The notes under the pieces: model-generated
Database searches by the model: none
The model's input: the letters and a program-made list of their open reading frames with translations, nothing else
What the model was told of the DNA's origin: nothing
Made by a program: the position numbers and the translations under genes
Source of the DNA: CAWAYR01 sp050250955
Lineage (GTDB): Bacteria > Acidobacteriota > Vicinamibacteria > Vicinamibacterales > UBA2999
Assembly: GCA_050250955.1 (NCBI GenBank)
Contig: JBFWNR010000007.1
Location: 62,001-126,000, forward strand
Reading direction: 5' to 3'
Length of the DNA: 64,000 bases
Shown here: piece after piece, positions 44,930 to 53,989 of the stretch
Position numbering within the stretch: position 1 is the stretch's first letter
How the letters are laid out: each line of letters begins with the position of its first letter

Positions 44930-45924
44930 GCCGGCAGCGTCACGCCGAGCTGACGCAGTTCGTGCTCGACGAGATGGCGAAGCCCTGCGGCCAGCGGGCG
45001 CGGGGCGAAGCCGAGCTCGCGGCGCGCCTTGTCGCTGGCCCCGAGATAGGTCGCGCCGCCGAGCACGGCCAGCGTCTCGGCGGAGAGCGCCGCCGGCAGC
45101 GGCAGCAGCGCCTCGACGACCCGCGACAGCCGCGCCGCGCCCCGGAACACCACCGGCGGCACCGCGGCCAGCGGCGCCGCGCGGCGGCTGTGCACCGCGG
45201 CGAGGGCGACGGCCTCGGCCAGGGTATGGGCGGGACCGGCGAGGAAGTAGCTCTGGCCGGGGCGGCCCTTGTCCATGGCGTCGAGGTGGGCGCGCGCGGT
45301 GTCCTCGATGTGCCCCCAGCAGAACGCCGTCCGCGCCGGCACCAGCGGCAGGCGGCGGCGCAGGTGCGCGACGAACACGGCCCGCAGGCCACCGGTGTCA
45401 CCCGGCCCGTAGACGACACCGGGCTGGACGACCACCAGCGGCAGGCCGGCGGCCATCATCGGCAGGGCGACCTCGTAGTGCGCCTGCCACTTGGTGCGGT
45501 CGTACACCGTCAGGTGTGGCCCCCGGTAGCGATAGCTCTCGTCGACGACCACGCCGTGGGTGTCGGAGTTGACGGCGAGGGTGCTGGTGTAGACCCCCTT
45601 GCGGATGCCGAGTTCGCGCATCGCCGCCAGCACGTGCCGGGTGCCGCCGACGTTGACGGCCTCGGCCAGCGCCGCCGCGCCGGGGTGGCCGGTCTTGAAC
45701 CAGGCGGCGAGGTGGAAGACGCCGTCGGCGCCGCTCATCGGCCCGCGCAGCGACTCGGGATCGGTGACGTCGCCGCGATGCACCTCGGCGCCCAGACGCG
45801 CCAGGAGCATGGCCCGGGCGGGATCGCGGACCAGGACCGCCACCCGGTGGCCGCGGGACAGGAGCTGCTTGGCGACTTCGGCGCCGAGAAAACCGGTGCC
45901 GCCGGTGACGAAGTAGCGCGCCAC
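44926..45924 (-). CDS. NAD-dependent epimerase/dehydratase-family protein
   Basis: The 332-residue short-chain-type protein has the N-terminal GGTGFLG nucleotide-binding motif, a conserved GDVTD segment near residue 52 and an active-site-like YDRTKW (Tyr-x3-Lys) near residue 142. The rest is an extended-SDR fold like those acting on nucleotide sugars, hopanoid intermediates or steroid-like compounds. The start is GTG at 45924; a TATCCT box ends 8 bases upstream. The stop TAG lies in the palindromic element. Confidence 0.9.
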   Translation of the reverse strand: MARYFVTGGTGFLGAEVAKQLLSRGHRVAVLVRDPARAMLLARLGAEVHRGDVTDPESLRGPMSGADGVFHLAAWFKTGHPGAAALAEAVNVGGTRHVLAAMRELGIRKGVYTSTLAVNSDTHGVVVDESYRYRGPHLTVYDRTKWQAHYEVALPMMAAGLPLVVVQPGVVYGPGDTGGLRAVFVAHLRRRLPLVPARTAFCWGHIEDTARAHLDAMDKGRPGQSYFLAGPAHTLAEAVALAAVHSRRAAPLAAVPPVVFRGAARLSRVVEALLPLPAALSAETLAVLGGATYLGASDKARRELGFAPRPLAAGLRHLVEHELRQLGVTLPA

Positions 45925-45932
45925 GGCACGGG

Positions 45933-45938
45933 AGGATA
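45933..45938 (-). promoter_or_regulatory. -10 box, leaderless epimerase gene
   Basis: TATCCT (minus strand) ends 8 bases before GTG 45924. Confidence 0.5.
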
Positions 45939-45993
45939 GCGCACCGAGGTGACGGCAGCCCCAGGCCGTCGCGCGCCGGCGACGCCGCGCGGG

Positions 45994-45999
45994 TAAGAT
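45994..45999 (+). promoter_or_regulatory. -10 box of tRNA-Pro
   Basis: TAAGAT ends 10 bases before the first tRNA base; transcription should start at or a few bases before it. Confidence 0.5.
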
Positions 46000-46009
46000 G
46001 GAGCCGACA

Positions 46010-46086
46010 CGGGGCGTAGCTCAGCCTGGTAGAGCGCTCGCTTTGGGAGCGAGAAGCCGCTGGTTCGAATCCAGTCGCCCCGACCA
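46010..46086 (+). tRNA. tRNA-Pro(TGG)
   Basis: The 77-base gene folds as a cloverleaf: acceptor CGGGGCG pairs with CGCCCCG, D arm with GCTC/GAGC, anticodon stem CTCGC/GCGAG with loop TTTGGGA (anticodon TGG at 46044-46046) and T arm CTGGTTCGAATCCAG. The discriminator is A and CCA is encoded at 46084-46086. It is single, with its own -10 box. An 11-bp direct repeat (GCGCTCACCGC at 46091 and 46109) follows, spanning the end of the convergent gene. Confidence 0.97.
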
Positions 46087-46112
46087 CTCCGCGCTCACCG
46101 CCCCCGGGGCGC

Positions 46113-47375
46113 TCACCGCGTCTGCCAGCCGATGTCCGCCAGCGCCGCCGCCGCCGCGTCGGTGATCCGGCCGCTGACGCGGACGTGCAGCGTGCGGGCG
46201 CCGAGCTCGGCCCGGGTGCGATCGCCGAGCTGGCGGAACTCCGCGACGACCGACTCGGACCGGCGCAGCCAGTCGAACGGCAGCAGCGCCACCGCCTGCC
46301 CGGCCGGCATGCGGGCGACGATGGCCCGCGAGTCGGTCAACAGCGCCGCCACCGGCGACGCGGCGTGGAACCGCTGCAGCAGCTCGGCGCTCTCGACGAA
46401 GGACCACGCCTCGCGTTCGTCGTCGGCTTCGGCGGCCGTCTCCAGATAGTCCCCGGCCCCGGGCACGCCGACGGCGTGCAGGGCGGCGACGAGCCGGGTC
46501 TGCATCGTCAGCGTGTAGGTGAAGTTGCCGAAGAACGCGGCGAAGCCGGCGTCACTGACCCCGGCCTCGCGGGCCCGCGCCTCGTTGAGCTTGCGCAGTT
46601 CCTCCGGGTCGCGCCCCCACACCAGATCGCCGACGTCGGCGGTGGTCGAGACCAGCGGCGGAATCGGCACGACCAGCCTGGTGGCGATGCCGCCGGCGGC
46701 GTCGATCGCCGCCACTTCCTCGAGCGCGGCCTTGAGCGTCGGATTCGTGGTGTAGGGATCGGCTCCGACGCGGCGCGCCCACTCGCGACGCGCGCGGGTG
46801 ACGCCGAGCAGGCTCTTGGCCGCCGACCCGGCGGCGCCACCGGCCTTGGCGGCCGTCGACGACTCGGCGTCGCCACTCCCGCCACGGTCGTCGGTCGCCC
46901 GCTGCACCACCCGCTTGCCGCGTCGCCCGAGGTTGACGGCGAGCCGCTTGACGCCGGCGCCGACCCCCTTGGCCGTGGCCACCGGGTCGCTCACCGCGTC
47001 GACCACGCCGGTGCCGACCTTGACCAGCGACGTGCCGGCGGCGCGGGCGAAGACACCGGCCTTGTTGAGCTCTTCGAGGGCGGCCATGGCGGCGATGTCC
47101 TCGAGCCGGCGGGTCAGTGCGCCGCGGCCCTCGGCCTCGAAGCGGCCGAAGGTCGATTGCAGGGTGAAGACGTGGTACGGCCCCGGCGTCTCGACCCGCT
47201 CTTCGACGGCGTGGTGCGGACCGCGCAACTCGGCGGCCGACAGGAGGTCGGCGGCGCGCAGCACCGGGTCGGCCTCGGCAGCCGCCGGCATCTGGCCCGC
47301 GGCCCGAACCGCAGTCACGGCCACCAGCAGCAGCGACAGCCACGGGATCGGGGCGAATCGGCAGGCGCGACGCAT
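46113..47375 (-). CDS. Exported helical protein of unknown function
   Basis: The 420-residue product begins at ATG 47375 with a signal peptide (WLSLLLVAVTAVRAAGQ). The mature protein is mostly alpha-helical: a long Ala/Lys/Arg-rich segment with repeated GVG/AAK patterns near residues 110-200, then helices to the end with a DLVWGRDPEELRKLNEARAREAG run near residue 245. No known family is recognised. A TATCGT box ends 9 bases upstream. An in-frame upstream extension would lack the signal-peptide start. Confidence 0.7.
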   Translation of the reverse strand: MRRACRFAPIPWLSLLLVAVTAVRAAGQMPAAAEADPVLRAADLLSAAELRGPHHAVEERVETPGPYHVFTLQSTFGRFEAEGRGALTRRLEDIAAMAALEELNKAGVFARAAGTSLVKVGTGVVDAVSDPVATAKGVGAGVKRLAVNLGRRGKRVVQRATDDRGGSGDAESSTAAKAGGAAGSAAKSLLGVTRARREWARRVGADPYTTNPTLKAALEEVAAIDAAGGIATRLVVPIPPLVSTTADVGDLVWGRDPEELRKLNEARAREAGVSDAGFAAFFGNFTYTLTMQTRLVAALHAVGVPGAGDYLETAAEADDEREAWSFVESAELLQRFHAASPVAALLTDSRAIVARMPAGQAVALLPFDWLRRSESVVAEFRQLGDRTRAELGARTLHVRVSGRITDAAAAALADIGWQTR

Positions 47376-47384
47376 GGTGCGACC

Positions 47385-47390
47385 ACGATA
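47385..47390 (-). promoter_or_regulatory. -10 box of the gene at 46113-47375
   Basis: TATCGT (minus strand) ends 9 bases before ATG 47375. Confidence 0.35.
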
Positions 47391-47454
47391 CCTCGACCGC
47401 CGGGGATGACGCGGCCAATCGGACGACGGCCGAGTGTGAGCGGTGACGGTCGCG

Positions 47455-48216
47455 TCACCCGGACGCGGTGAGGCCGCGGACCGGCCGCAGCAGCCGGGTT
47501 GCCGCGGCGGCGCACGCCACGCCAATCGCGATCCACAGTCCGGCCTGCGAGACGTCTGGCCCGGCCCCGGCCTGCCAGGCCGCGACGGTCGCCGCGGCGA
47601 GCGCCGCCATGTAGAACGCGCCCTTCACGGTGACCGCAGCAGCCAGGACGAAACCGAGTGGTCGCCGTCGCCACACCCCGTACGCCGCCACCGCGCTCCA
47701 GGCGACCACCAGCCAGAGATCGAGCGCCGCGATGACGTGCGTGGGGTGGGCCACGGCGCTGACGATCGCCGGCAGTTGGCCAGTGGCCACGAAGCCGACG
47801 AGCGCGCTGAGGTGCACCGTGCCGAGACCGGCGGCCAGCAGGGCCAGGAAGACCGCCACCCCACCGGCCGGCGCCGTCGCCAGGGCCCGGCCGATACCGC
47901 CAGACAGCGCCGTGGCGATTCCCTGCACGAGCGCCGCGCTGGCGGCGGTGACGACCACCACGTAGAGCAGGAACGCCGCGTTCAGCGCGCTCCCGAACAG
48001 GTAGAAGAGGTAGCCGTACAGCGCGTAGTCGACCAGGCCGATCCACAGCAGGTGGCCGGTCGCCGACCCGCGCCTGGCGGACTGGCGGGCCAGCGTCAGC
48101 GCCGGCACGGCGACGACGAGCGTGACCACGTCGTTGCCACGCCATCCTGCCGTGACCAGCGGGTTGTCGCGATACAGCCCCGGCCACCCCAACCCGGCGG
48201 CCGCGGCCATGGCCAT
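47455..48216 (-). CDS. Polytopic membrane protein of unknown function
   Basis: The 253-residue product has about seven hydrophobic helices. No enzyme motif is visible. The ATG at 48216 begins within what reads as a first hydrophobic helix: the frame stays open upstream, and LTALLAVT just before the ATG would complete that helix. The true start is therefore probably a non-ATG codon closer to 48288, where CTGA overlaps the stop of the upstream gene. It forms a likely pair with that gene. Function unknown. Confidence 0.7.
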   Translation of the reverse strand: MAMAAAAGLGWPGLYRDNPLVTAGWRGNDVVTLVVAVPALTLARQSARRGSATGHLLWIGLVDYALYGYLFYLFGSALNAAFLLYVVVVTAASAALVQGIATALSGGIGRALATAPAGGVAVFLALLAAGLGTVHLSALVGFVATGQLPAIVSAVAHPTHVIAALDLWLVVAWSAVAAYGVWRRRPLGFVLAAAVTVKGAFYMAALAAATVAAWQAGAGPDVSQAGLWIAIGVACAAAATRLLRPVRGLTASG

Positions 48217-48284
48217 CGTGACCGCGAGCAGCGCCGTGAGGCGGTCGGCAACGGGCCCGCCGAACGCGACCGGTGGGGGCGCGC

Positions 48285-48770
48285 TCAGGGCGTCCGCCGG
48301 TAGACGTCGGTGGCGGCGCCGTAGTTGCGGCCGCCCCGGAACGAATAGCCGTGCTGGACGACCAGCACGGTCTGCACCGTCATCGCCGTCCCGGTCGCGT
48401 CGAGCGTCCGCCGCTCCCGGATCGAGACGGTCTGCCCCTGCACGGTCCGGGCGGCTTCGGTGACCAGCACGTCGCCGTCCCAGTAGGCACGCGGCCCACC
48501 CTGTGCCGCGGCGTCGGCGAGCCCCCGGGTGTCGCGCAGCTGGTAGGTCGTCCGGCTCGTCGACTGGCGGCGGCGGGTCTCGATGACCAGCTCACTGGCG
48601 CTCTGCTGCACGATGAGGGTCGGCGGTTCGAAGGCGACGCCCTGGTGGACGGACTCGCTGCGGTCGCGGTCCATGGTCCAGGTGCCGCTGAAGTCGGGCC
48701 GGGCCTGCGGTTCGACGGCCGACACGGCCAGGGCGACGGCGGTGACGACGGCGGGCGGGAGAGAGGTCAT
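48285..48770 (-). CDS. Small exported protein, lipocalin-like
   Basis: The 161-residue product starts at ATG 48770, set by GGAGG 7 bases upstream, with a signal peptide of about 22 residues. The mature part starts with PDFSGTWTMDRDRSES and continues as alternating strands (RTTYQLRDTRG, YWDGDVLVTEAARTVQ, TVQTVLVVQHGYSFRGG), a pattern common in small acidobacterial exported proteins and compatible with a lipocalin-like barrel. Role unknown. Probably co-transcribed with the membrane protein downstream. Confidence 0.7.
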   Translation of the reverse strand: MTSLPPAVVTAVALAVSAVEPQARPDFSGTWTMDRDRSESVHQGVAFEPPTLIVQQSASELVIETRRRQSTSRTTYQLRDTRGLADAAAQGGPRAYWDGDVLVTEAARTVQGQTVSIRERRTLDATGTAMTVQTVLVVQHGYSFRGGRNYGAATDVYRRTP

Positions 48771-48831
48771 GGGACTACCTCCTTGCCGCGGAGGATACAC
48801 CGGCGCGCCCGCCGGCCGGCACCATCTCGGG

Positions 48832-48837
48832 TACAGT
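48832..48837 (+). promoter_or_regulatory. -10 box, leaderless acetyltransferase gene
   Basis: TACAGT ends 6 bases before GTG 48844. Confidence 0.5.
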
Positions 48838-48843
48838 CGTCGG

Positions 48844-49341
48844 GTGTCCGCCCCGACCCTGCGTATCCGCCCCGCTCACGCCGACGATCTCGAGGTCCTG
48901 GCCGCCGGCAACGCCGACATGGCCGCCGAGACCGAGGGCCTCGACCTCGATCACGACATCCTGCGGCGTGGCATCCAGGCCGTCCTCGACGGCCGCGCCG
49001 CCGGCCGCTACTGGGTCGCCGAGCACGACGGCCGCGTCGTCGGCCAGCTGCTGGTCACCTACGAGTGGAGCGACTGGCGGAATCGCCAGGTGTGGTGGAT
49101 CCAGTCGGTCCACGTCGCCCGCGACGCGCGCCGCCTGGGCGTCTTTCGTCAGATGTACGCCTTCCTCCGCGCGGCGGCGCGGGCCGAGGGGGCCGGCGGG
49201 CTGCGTCTCTACGTCGACGAGACCAACACCCGGGCGCAGGCGGTCTACGCCGCGCTCGGCATGCGCGGCGGACACTACCGGGTGTTCGAGGACATGTTCG
49301 ACGAGCCGGCGAAGCTCGGCCGCGGTGCGGCAGCGGGCTGA
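48844..49341 (+). CDS. GNAT-family N-acetyltransferase
   Basis: The 165-residue protein is a compact acetyltransferase: LRIRPAHADDLEVL start, GQLLVTYEWSDW strand, IQSVHVARDARRLGVFRQMY (acetyl-CoA pyrophosphate loop, with RRLGVFRQM in place of the usual QxxGxG/A) and LYVDETNTRAQAVYAALGM. The acceptor is unknown. GTG 48844 is preferred because a TACAGT box ends 6 bases upstream and the conserved domain begins immediately. It converges on the DUF5916 gene with an 8-bp gap. Confidence 0.88.
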   Translation: MSAPTLRIRPAHADDLEVLAAGNADMAAETEGLDLDHDILRRGIQAVLDGRAAGRYWVAEHDGRVVGQLLVTYEWSDWRNRQVWWIQSVHVARDARRLGVFRQMYAFLRAAARAEGAGGLRLYVDETNTRAQAVYAALGMRGGHYRVFEDMFDEPAKLGRGAAAG

Positions 49342-49349
49342 CGGTCGCG

Positions 49350-51983
49350 TCAGCGAACCGGCAGCCAGAACGAGCTCTTGATCACGAAGAAGTTGGTGCC
49401 CGGCGCGGTCAGCGATCGGAACATGTCGCGCGGGCCGACGTGATCGCCGGTCACCTCGCTGCCGGCCCGGCTCTGCTGCCAGACCGCGTAGAGCGTACTG
49501 CCCGGCCGCCACTCCCAGCGCAGCACGACGTTGCTGCGGAACGACAGCGTGTTGAAGTCGCGGTTGCGGAGCGTGAAGGTGCTGCTGCCGGCGGTGACCG
49601 TCCGGCTGCCGTCGGCGTGGACGGTGAGCGTCGTGCCGGCGGCGCCGTAGGTCAGGCGCGCCCGGCTGCGCGGCGCCAGCAGCTCGCCGTAGTCGTAGTA
49701 GCGGCCCGACGCCGCGAACGGCTCGGCGTAGACGTCCAGGTTGACGTCGGGCTTGACGGTGAAGCCGAGGCGGAACGCCGTCGCCAGCGTCGTCCGGTCG
49801 ATGAACGCGAACACGTAGCGAGAACCGTAGGTCTCGGGCCGGCCGCCGGCCAGCGTGCTGACGTACTGCTGCGGCTCGGTGGTGCGGTCGTAGTACGGGT
49901 CGGCCGACAGCTGCCAGCGCGGGCCCGGGCGCACCGACAGCGAGCCGCTGACCCGGTCGTTGACGTAGCCGTCGTCGTTGCGGGCGGCGGTGAGCGCGGC
50001 GCTCCACCGGGTCTGCGCGCCGCTGCGGTTGCCGACGTTCACGACGGTGGTCACGCCCGCCGCCCGCCCCATCAGCGGGCCACCGCGGGTCAGCGACACG
50101 CTGGTCTGCGGCAGATCGCGGCGCACGGCGACCGACGAGGTCCAGAAGTTCGCCCAGGTGACCGACACCGTGGCCCGGGTGTAGCCGGCCTGCACCAGGC
50201 GGCGCAGCGTGGTGTCGGTATTGGCGTCGAGCCGCAGTTCGTAGTTGCGCAGCACCCGCCCGGGCTGGGTCTCGCGGTAGCGGAGGTGGGCGTTGCTCAG
50301 CCAGCCGTCGGCGCCGTTGAGAATCGCCAGGTCGTTGGTCTCGAAATTCTCGGAGTCGATCTTGGTGTTGGCGCCCCACAACCAGTGCCGGCCGCTGACC
50401 CGATCGACATTGGCCTGCACCGACCAGCCGCCCAGCGACGTCAAGGTCGGGTCGAGCGGCGAGTAGGTGCGATCGGGACGCTGGGCGAAATGGGCGCTCG
50501 AGCGCTGGACCCGCTCCATCGCCGCCGCCGTCCCGTTGACGAGCGACCCGCCGCCGGCCAGCCGTACCTCGTACTCGCCGCCGCGGAAGCGCAGCAACGT
50601 GTTGCCGGCGAGCGCGAACGCGTTCCTCGCCTGCAGGTCGGCCAGCGCGCTGTCCGGATCGGCGGCCCGGTGCACCGCGCTCGCCAGCAGGCCGGCCGTC
50701 GAGCCGAGGCGGCCGAACTCCTGCAGGACCCGGCCGACCGCGTAGTAGGCGCGTGGCGCGACATCGACCGACTGCGGCTCCAGCGCCGGCGCCGACGCCA
50801 CCCGGGCCGACTCCTCGGCCGTCACCGCCGAGAGGAAGCCGATCGAGGTCCGCGACGGCAGCCGGCCGGTGAGCTTGGCGGCGCCGAGGATCGTCGTGTT
50901 GGTGGGATAGTCCACGTAGTCGCCGGTGGCGGATCCCAGCGGGCGGGCGCCGATGCGCCGCGAGTAGTAGAAGTTGGGGTGGCCGATGTTGAAGAGCGGC
51001 GCCCCTTCGAGGAAGAACGGCCGACGCTCGGGGAAGCGGGTCTCGAACGCGGTCAGGTTGACCTCGGCGGGATCGGCCTCGACCTGGCCGAAATCGGGGT
51101 TGATCGTCGCTTCCAGCGTCAGGTTCGGCCCCAGGCCCATCTTGACGTCGGCGCCGATCCGCCCGGCCAGATTGGCGCCGGCCGTGAACGGGTTGCCGGC
51201 GCTGGTGTCGGGGTAGAGCGTCGAGGCCGCGGCGACGTAGGGCGACAGCTCGAGGCGACGGCTGGCGGCGACATCGGACACCCCGCGCAGATCGCCGAAC
51301 CACGACGACCACGCCCGCACCGTCCGGGGAATCAGCACCCAGGTGTCCTGCTCGTTCAGGTGCGGCCGGAACCGCTGGATGTTCAGCCCCCAGGTGAGGT
51401 CGTCCTCGGGACTGAACCGCAACTGCGCGAACGGAATCCAGATCTCGGCGGTCCAGCCGTCGGGATCGCGGCGCGCCGCCGCGTCCCACACCAGGTCGTA
51501 GGTCAGATCGAAGGTGTCCTCGGTGTCGGTGGCATGGAAGCGATCGATGCGCACGCCCCCCGCCGAGACGCCGAAGACCACCGCCGTGCGCCGATCCTGG
51601 AACGTGTCGAAGGCGACCAGGATGTGCTCGGCCTGGGTGACGTTGTCGCGCCGCCCGAGCGGCGCCTGGACCTCGCGGCTGTTCACGGCGTACATCCGTG
51701 CGCCGATGTAGAAGGCGCGATCGTCGTAGGCGAAGCGGACCTCCATCGCATCGGTCGGCGTGCCGCCGACGGTCGGCTCCTTCATCACGAAGTCGGTCAC
51801 CGGGTCGGCGAGCCGCCACGCCTCGTCGCCGACCCCGCCGTCCACGGTGATGCTGCCGTTGGGCACCCGCGTGGCGGCGGCGCGCTTGACCGGTCGGGTC
51901 GGCGACGCCGCGGCCACCTGGCCGAAGGCGCGGCCGGGCAGCGGCAGGACGAACAGCAGGCTGGCGAAGACGGCGAGACGCAT
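49350..51983 (-). CDS. Second CBM9-like/DUF5916 barrel-like protein
   Basis: The 877-residue exported protein starts at ATG 51983 with a signal peptide (LFVLPLPGRAFGQ). It has the family-9 carbohydrate-binding-like domain (ITVDGGVGDEAWRLADPVTDF near residue 40, FYIGARMYAVNSREV) followed by the long DUF5916 barrel-like region with strand pairs throughout and a basic-hydrophobic C-terminus. It is a paralogue of the gene at 31168 but longer. A TATCAT element about 27 bases upstream on the minus strand is a likely -10. Confidence 0.87.
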   Translation of the reverse strand: MRLAVFASLLFVLPLPGRAFGQVAAASPTRPVKRAAATRVPNGSITVDGGVGDEAWRLADPVTDFVMKEPTVGGTPTDAMEVRFAYDDRAFYIGARMYAVNSREVQAPLGRRDNVTQAEHILVAFDTFQDRRTAVVFGVSAGGVRIDRFHATDTEDTFDLTYDLVWDAAARRDPDGWTAEIWIPFAQLRFSPEDDLTWGLNIQRFRPHLNEQDTWVLIPRTVRAWSSWFGDLRGVSDVAASRRLELSPYVAAASTLYPDTSAGNPFTAGANLAGRIGADVKMGLGPNLTLEATINPDFGQVEADPAEVNLTAFETRFPERRPFFLEGAPLFNIGHPNFYYSRRIGARPLGSATGDYVDYPTNTTILGAAKLTGRLPSRTSIGFLSAVTAEESARVASAPALEPQSVDVAPRAYYAVGRVLQEFGRLGSTAGLLASAVHRAADPDSALADLQARNAFALAGNTLLRFRGGEYEVRLAGGGSLVNGTAAAMERVQRSSAHFAQRPDRTYSPLDPTLTSLGGWSVQANVDRVSGRHWLWGANTKIDSENFETNDLAILNGADGWLSNAHLRYRETQPGRVLRNYELRLDANTDTTLRRLVQAGYTRATVSVTWANFWTSSVAVRRDLPQTSVSLTRGGPLMGRAAGVTTVVNVGNRSGAQTRWSAALTAARNDDGYVNDRVSGSLSVRPGPRWQLSADPYYDRTTEPQQYVSTLAGGRPETYGSRYVFAFIDRTTLATAFRLGFTVKPDVNLDVYAEPFAASGRYYDYGELLAPRSRARLTYGAAGTTLTVHADGSRTVTAGSSTFTLRNRDFNTLSFRSNVVLRWEWRPGSTLYAVWQQSRAGSEVTGDHVGPRDMFRSLTAPGTNFFVIKSSFWLPVR

Positions 51984-52035
51984 CGCGGCCGGGGGCGTGG
52001 GGTGCGGCCGCGATGATACCCCGTCCGGCTTCGAG

Positions 52036-52041
52036 TACCAT
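52036..52041 (+). promoter_or_regulatory. -10 box of yaeQ
   Basis: TACCAT ends 9 bases before ATG 52051; there is no Shine-Dalgarno. Confidence 0.4.
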
Positions 52042-52050
52042 CCCACCGGC

Positions 52051-52590
52051 ATGGCGCTGACGGCGACGATCTACCAGTTCGGCATCGACCTGTCGCTCGT
52101 CGATCGCGGCGTCTACGAGACGCTGGACCTCCGGGTCGCCCGCCATCCCTCGGAATCCGCCGAGTACATGCTGGCCCGGGTGCTCGCCTACTGTCTCGAG
52201 TACGAGGACGGCATCGCGTTCACCGACGGCGTGTCGTCGGGCGACGAGCCGGCGATCGTCGTTCGCGACCTGACCGGCCGGCTCACCGCGTGGATCGAGA
52301 TCGGCCTGCCCGGCGCCGAGCGGCTGCACCGCGGCCACAAGCTGGCCGGGCGCGCCGCCGTCTACACCCATCGCGACGTCCGCCAGTGGCTCGCCCAGAT
52401 GCACGGCGCCCGCATCCATCGCGCCGAGGCCATCCCCGTCGTCGCGTTCGACCCGGCGGTCGTCGAGGCGGCCGCCGCGCGCCTGGAGCGGCGGGCGGCG
52501 CTGACCGTGTCGGTCATGGACGGTCAGCTGTTCCTCGCCATCGGTGACGCCCAGTGGACGGTCGCGCTGGGCTGCCACCGCCTGGCGTGA
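52051..52590 (+). CDS. yaeQ: YaeQ-family protein
   Basis: The 179-residue protein is a clear YaeQ match: ALTATIYQFGIDLSLVDRGVYETLDLRVARHPSES at the N-terminus, LARVLAYCLEYEDGIAFTDG, and WIEIGLPGAERLHRGHK. The fold belongs to the PD-(D/E)XK nuclease-like group, but the cellular role is not established; in enteric bacteria it has been linked to RfaH-related phenotypes. Full length. It converges on the serine hydrolase gene with a 42-bp gap that shows no clear terminator. Confidence 0.95.
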   Translation: MALTATIYQFGIDLSLVDRGVYETLDLRVARHPSESAEYMLARVLAYCLEYEDGIAFTDGVSSGDEPAIVVRDLTGRLTAWIEIGLPGAERLHRGHKLAGRAAVYTHRDVRQWLAQMHGARIHRAEAIPVVAFDPAVVEAAAARLERRAALTVSVMDGQLFLAIGDAQWTVALGCHRLA

Positions 52591-52632
52591 CCGCGCCGCG
52601 GTGGGGCGACGAACGGCCCGGCCGGCACGGGC

Positions 52633-53961
52633 TCAGTCCATGATCGTCTGGTAGACGAGGTTGCGCGAGAAGCCGTGGATCTGCGTCACGCCGAGCAGCG
52701 ACCGGCCCGAGTGCTGGATCATGCCGATGAACGCGAAGTCCTTCTCCGGATCGATCCAGAACCAGGTGCCGCCGATCCCCCACCAGTTGGCCGAGCCGTC
52801 CGAGTAGGGCTCGCCGGCCGCCGCCGCGTCCATCACCACCTGCGGGCCCAGCCCCCAGCCGGTGCCAGCCCGGGCCGTCTTGAGCGCGTCGGGCTGCAGG
52901 TGGTTGGTGCGCCACATCGCCACGGTGCGCGGCGCCAGGATGCGCGCCCCGCCCAGTTCGCCGCCGCCGAGGATCATCTCGCAGAACCGCGCGTAGTCGG
53001 CCGCGGTGGAGAACAGGCCGTGGCCGCCGAAGGCCGCCACCGGCGGTACGGTGGGATCGCCGCGGCTGTCGTCGGGCGGGGTCAGCGTCCCGGACGCGTC
53101 CTCGCCGTGGACGAGGGCCAGGCGCGGCAGCTTCTCCCTGGGCACGTAGAACGCCGTGTCGGTCATCTTCAACGGCTCGAACAGCCGCGTGCGGAGGAAC
53201 TCGGCGAACGGCTGGCCGGACAGCTTCTCGACCAGATACCCCTGCACGTCCACGGCGGCGCTGTAGGACCAGCGCGTGCCCGGCTGCGCCAGCAGCGGCA
53301 GCGCCGCCATGCGATCGATCATCGACTGCAGCGGCTGGCGCGGATCGAGGACGTTGGCCTTCAGGTACAGCTTGTCGACGGCGTGGCCGCCGACCAGGCC
53401 GTAGGCGAGGCCGGCCGAGTGCGTCATCAGCTCGCGCATGGTCATCGAGCGCCGCGCCGGCTCTACTTTCGGCGTGCCGTCGGGGTTCTCGCCGACCCAC
53501 ACCGAGAGCTTGCCGAACTCGGGAATGAAGCGCGACACCGGATCGTCGAGGCGCCACTTCCCTTCCTCGTAGAGCATCAGCATCGCCACGCCGGTGACCG
53601 GCTTGGTCATCGAGTAGATGCGAAAGATGCTGTCGCGGGTCATCGGCGCGCCCGTGCGGATGTCCTTCACGCCGTGCACGCCGACGTGCACCGTCTTGCC
53701 GTGGCGGGTCAGCAGCGTCACCGCGCCGGCCAGCCGCCCGCCGCTGACCAGGCCCTGCATGCCGGCGTCGAGCCGCTTGAGCCGCGCGGAGGACACGCCC
53801 ACCGATTCGGGCGTCGCCGTGGCCATGTCGCGGCCGGGGCGGGCCAGGACGACCGGCGAACCGCCGAGGAAGGACGGGGCGTCGGCGCCACCGGCCACGG
53901 CCAGCGCCACCAATGCGATCGTCGACACCAGCGCGAGTCGTGCACGGGGACGAGCGGTCAT
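52633..53961 (-). CDS. Exported beta-lactamase-class-C-like serine hydrolase
   Basis: The 442-residue protein has a signal peptide and the class C/esterase EstB fold. Catalytic S117-M-T-K120 in YSMTKPVTG and a YSA motif in WSYSAAVDVQG are visible; the GHGLFSTAADYARF segment follows. These proteins are mostly esterases or D-amino peptidases, so a true beta-lactamase is unlikely. AAGGAG precedes ATG 53961. It is the second gene of an operon with the AMP-dependent ligase (28-bp gap). Confidence 0.9.
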   Translation of the reverse strand: MTARPRARLALVSTIALVALAVAGGADAPSFLGGSPVVLARPGRDMATATPESVGVSSARLKRLDAGMQGLVSGGRLAGAVTLLTRHGKTVHVGVHGVKDIRTGAPMTRDSIFRIYSMTKPVTGVAMLMLYEEGKWRLDDPVSRFIPEFGKLSVWVGENPDGTPKVEPARRSMTMRELMTHSAGLAYGLVGGHAVDKLYLKANVLDPRQPLQSMIDRMAALPLLAQPGTRWSYSAAVDVQGYLVEKLSGQPFAEFLRTRLFEPLKMTDTAFYVPREKLPRLALVHGEDASGTLTPPDDSRGDPTVPPVAAFGGHGLFSTAADYARFCEMILGGGELGGARILAPRTVAMWRTNHLQPDALKTARAGTGWGLGPQVVMDAAAAGEPYSDGSANWWGIGGTWFWIDPEKDFAFIGMIQHSGRSLLGVTQIHGFSRNLVYQTIMD

Positions 53962-53989
53962 CGCGACTCTCCTTCGGGCCGGGCCCGCG

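Noticed and set aside
46010..46120. tRNA-Pro as an integration site with the downstream 11-bp direct repeat
   Set aside because: The repeat GCGCTCACCGC does not duplicate tRNA sequence and there is no integrase gene; it is a small local duplication at the end of the convergent gene.
52633..53961. Serine hydrolase as an antibiotic-resistance beta-lactamase
   Set aside because: Although SxxK and YSA motifs are present, the sequence resembles class C-like esterases, and the operon with an acyl-CoA ligase points to lipid or small-molecule metabolism.
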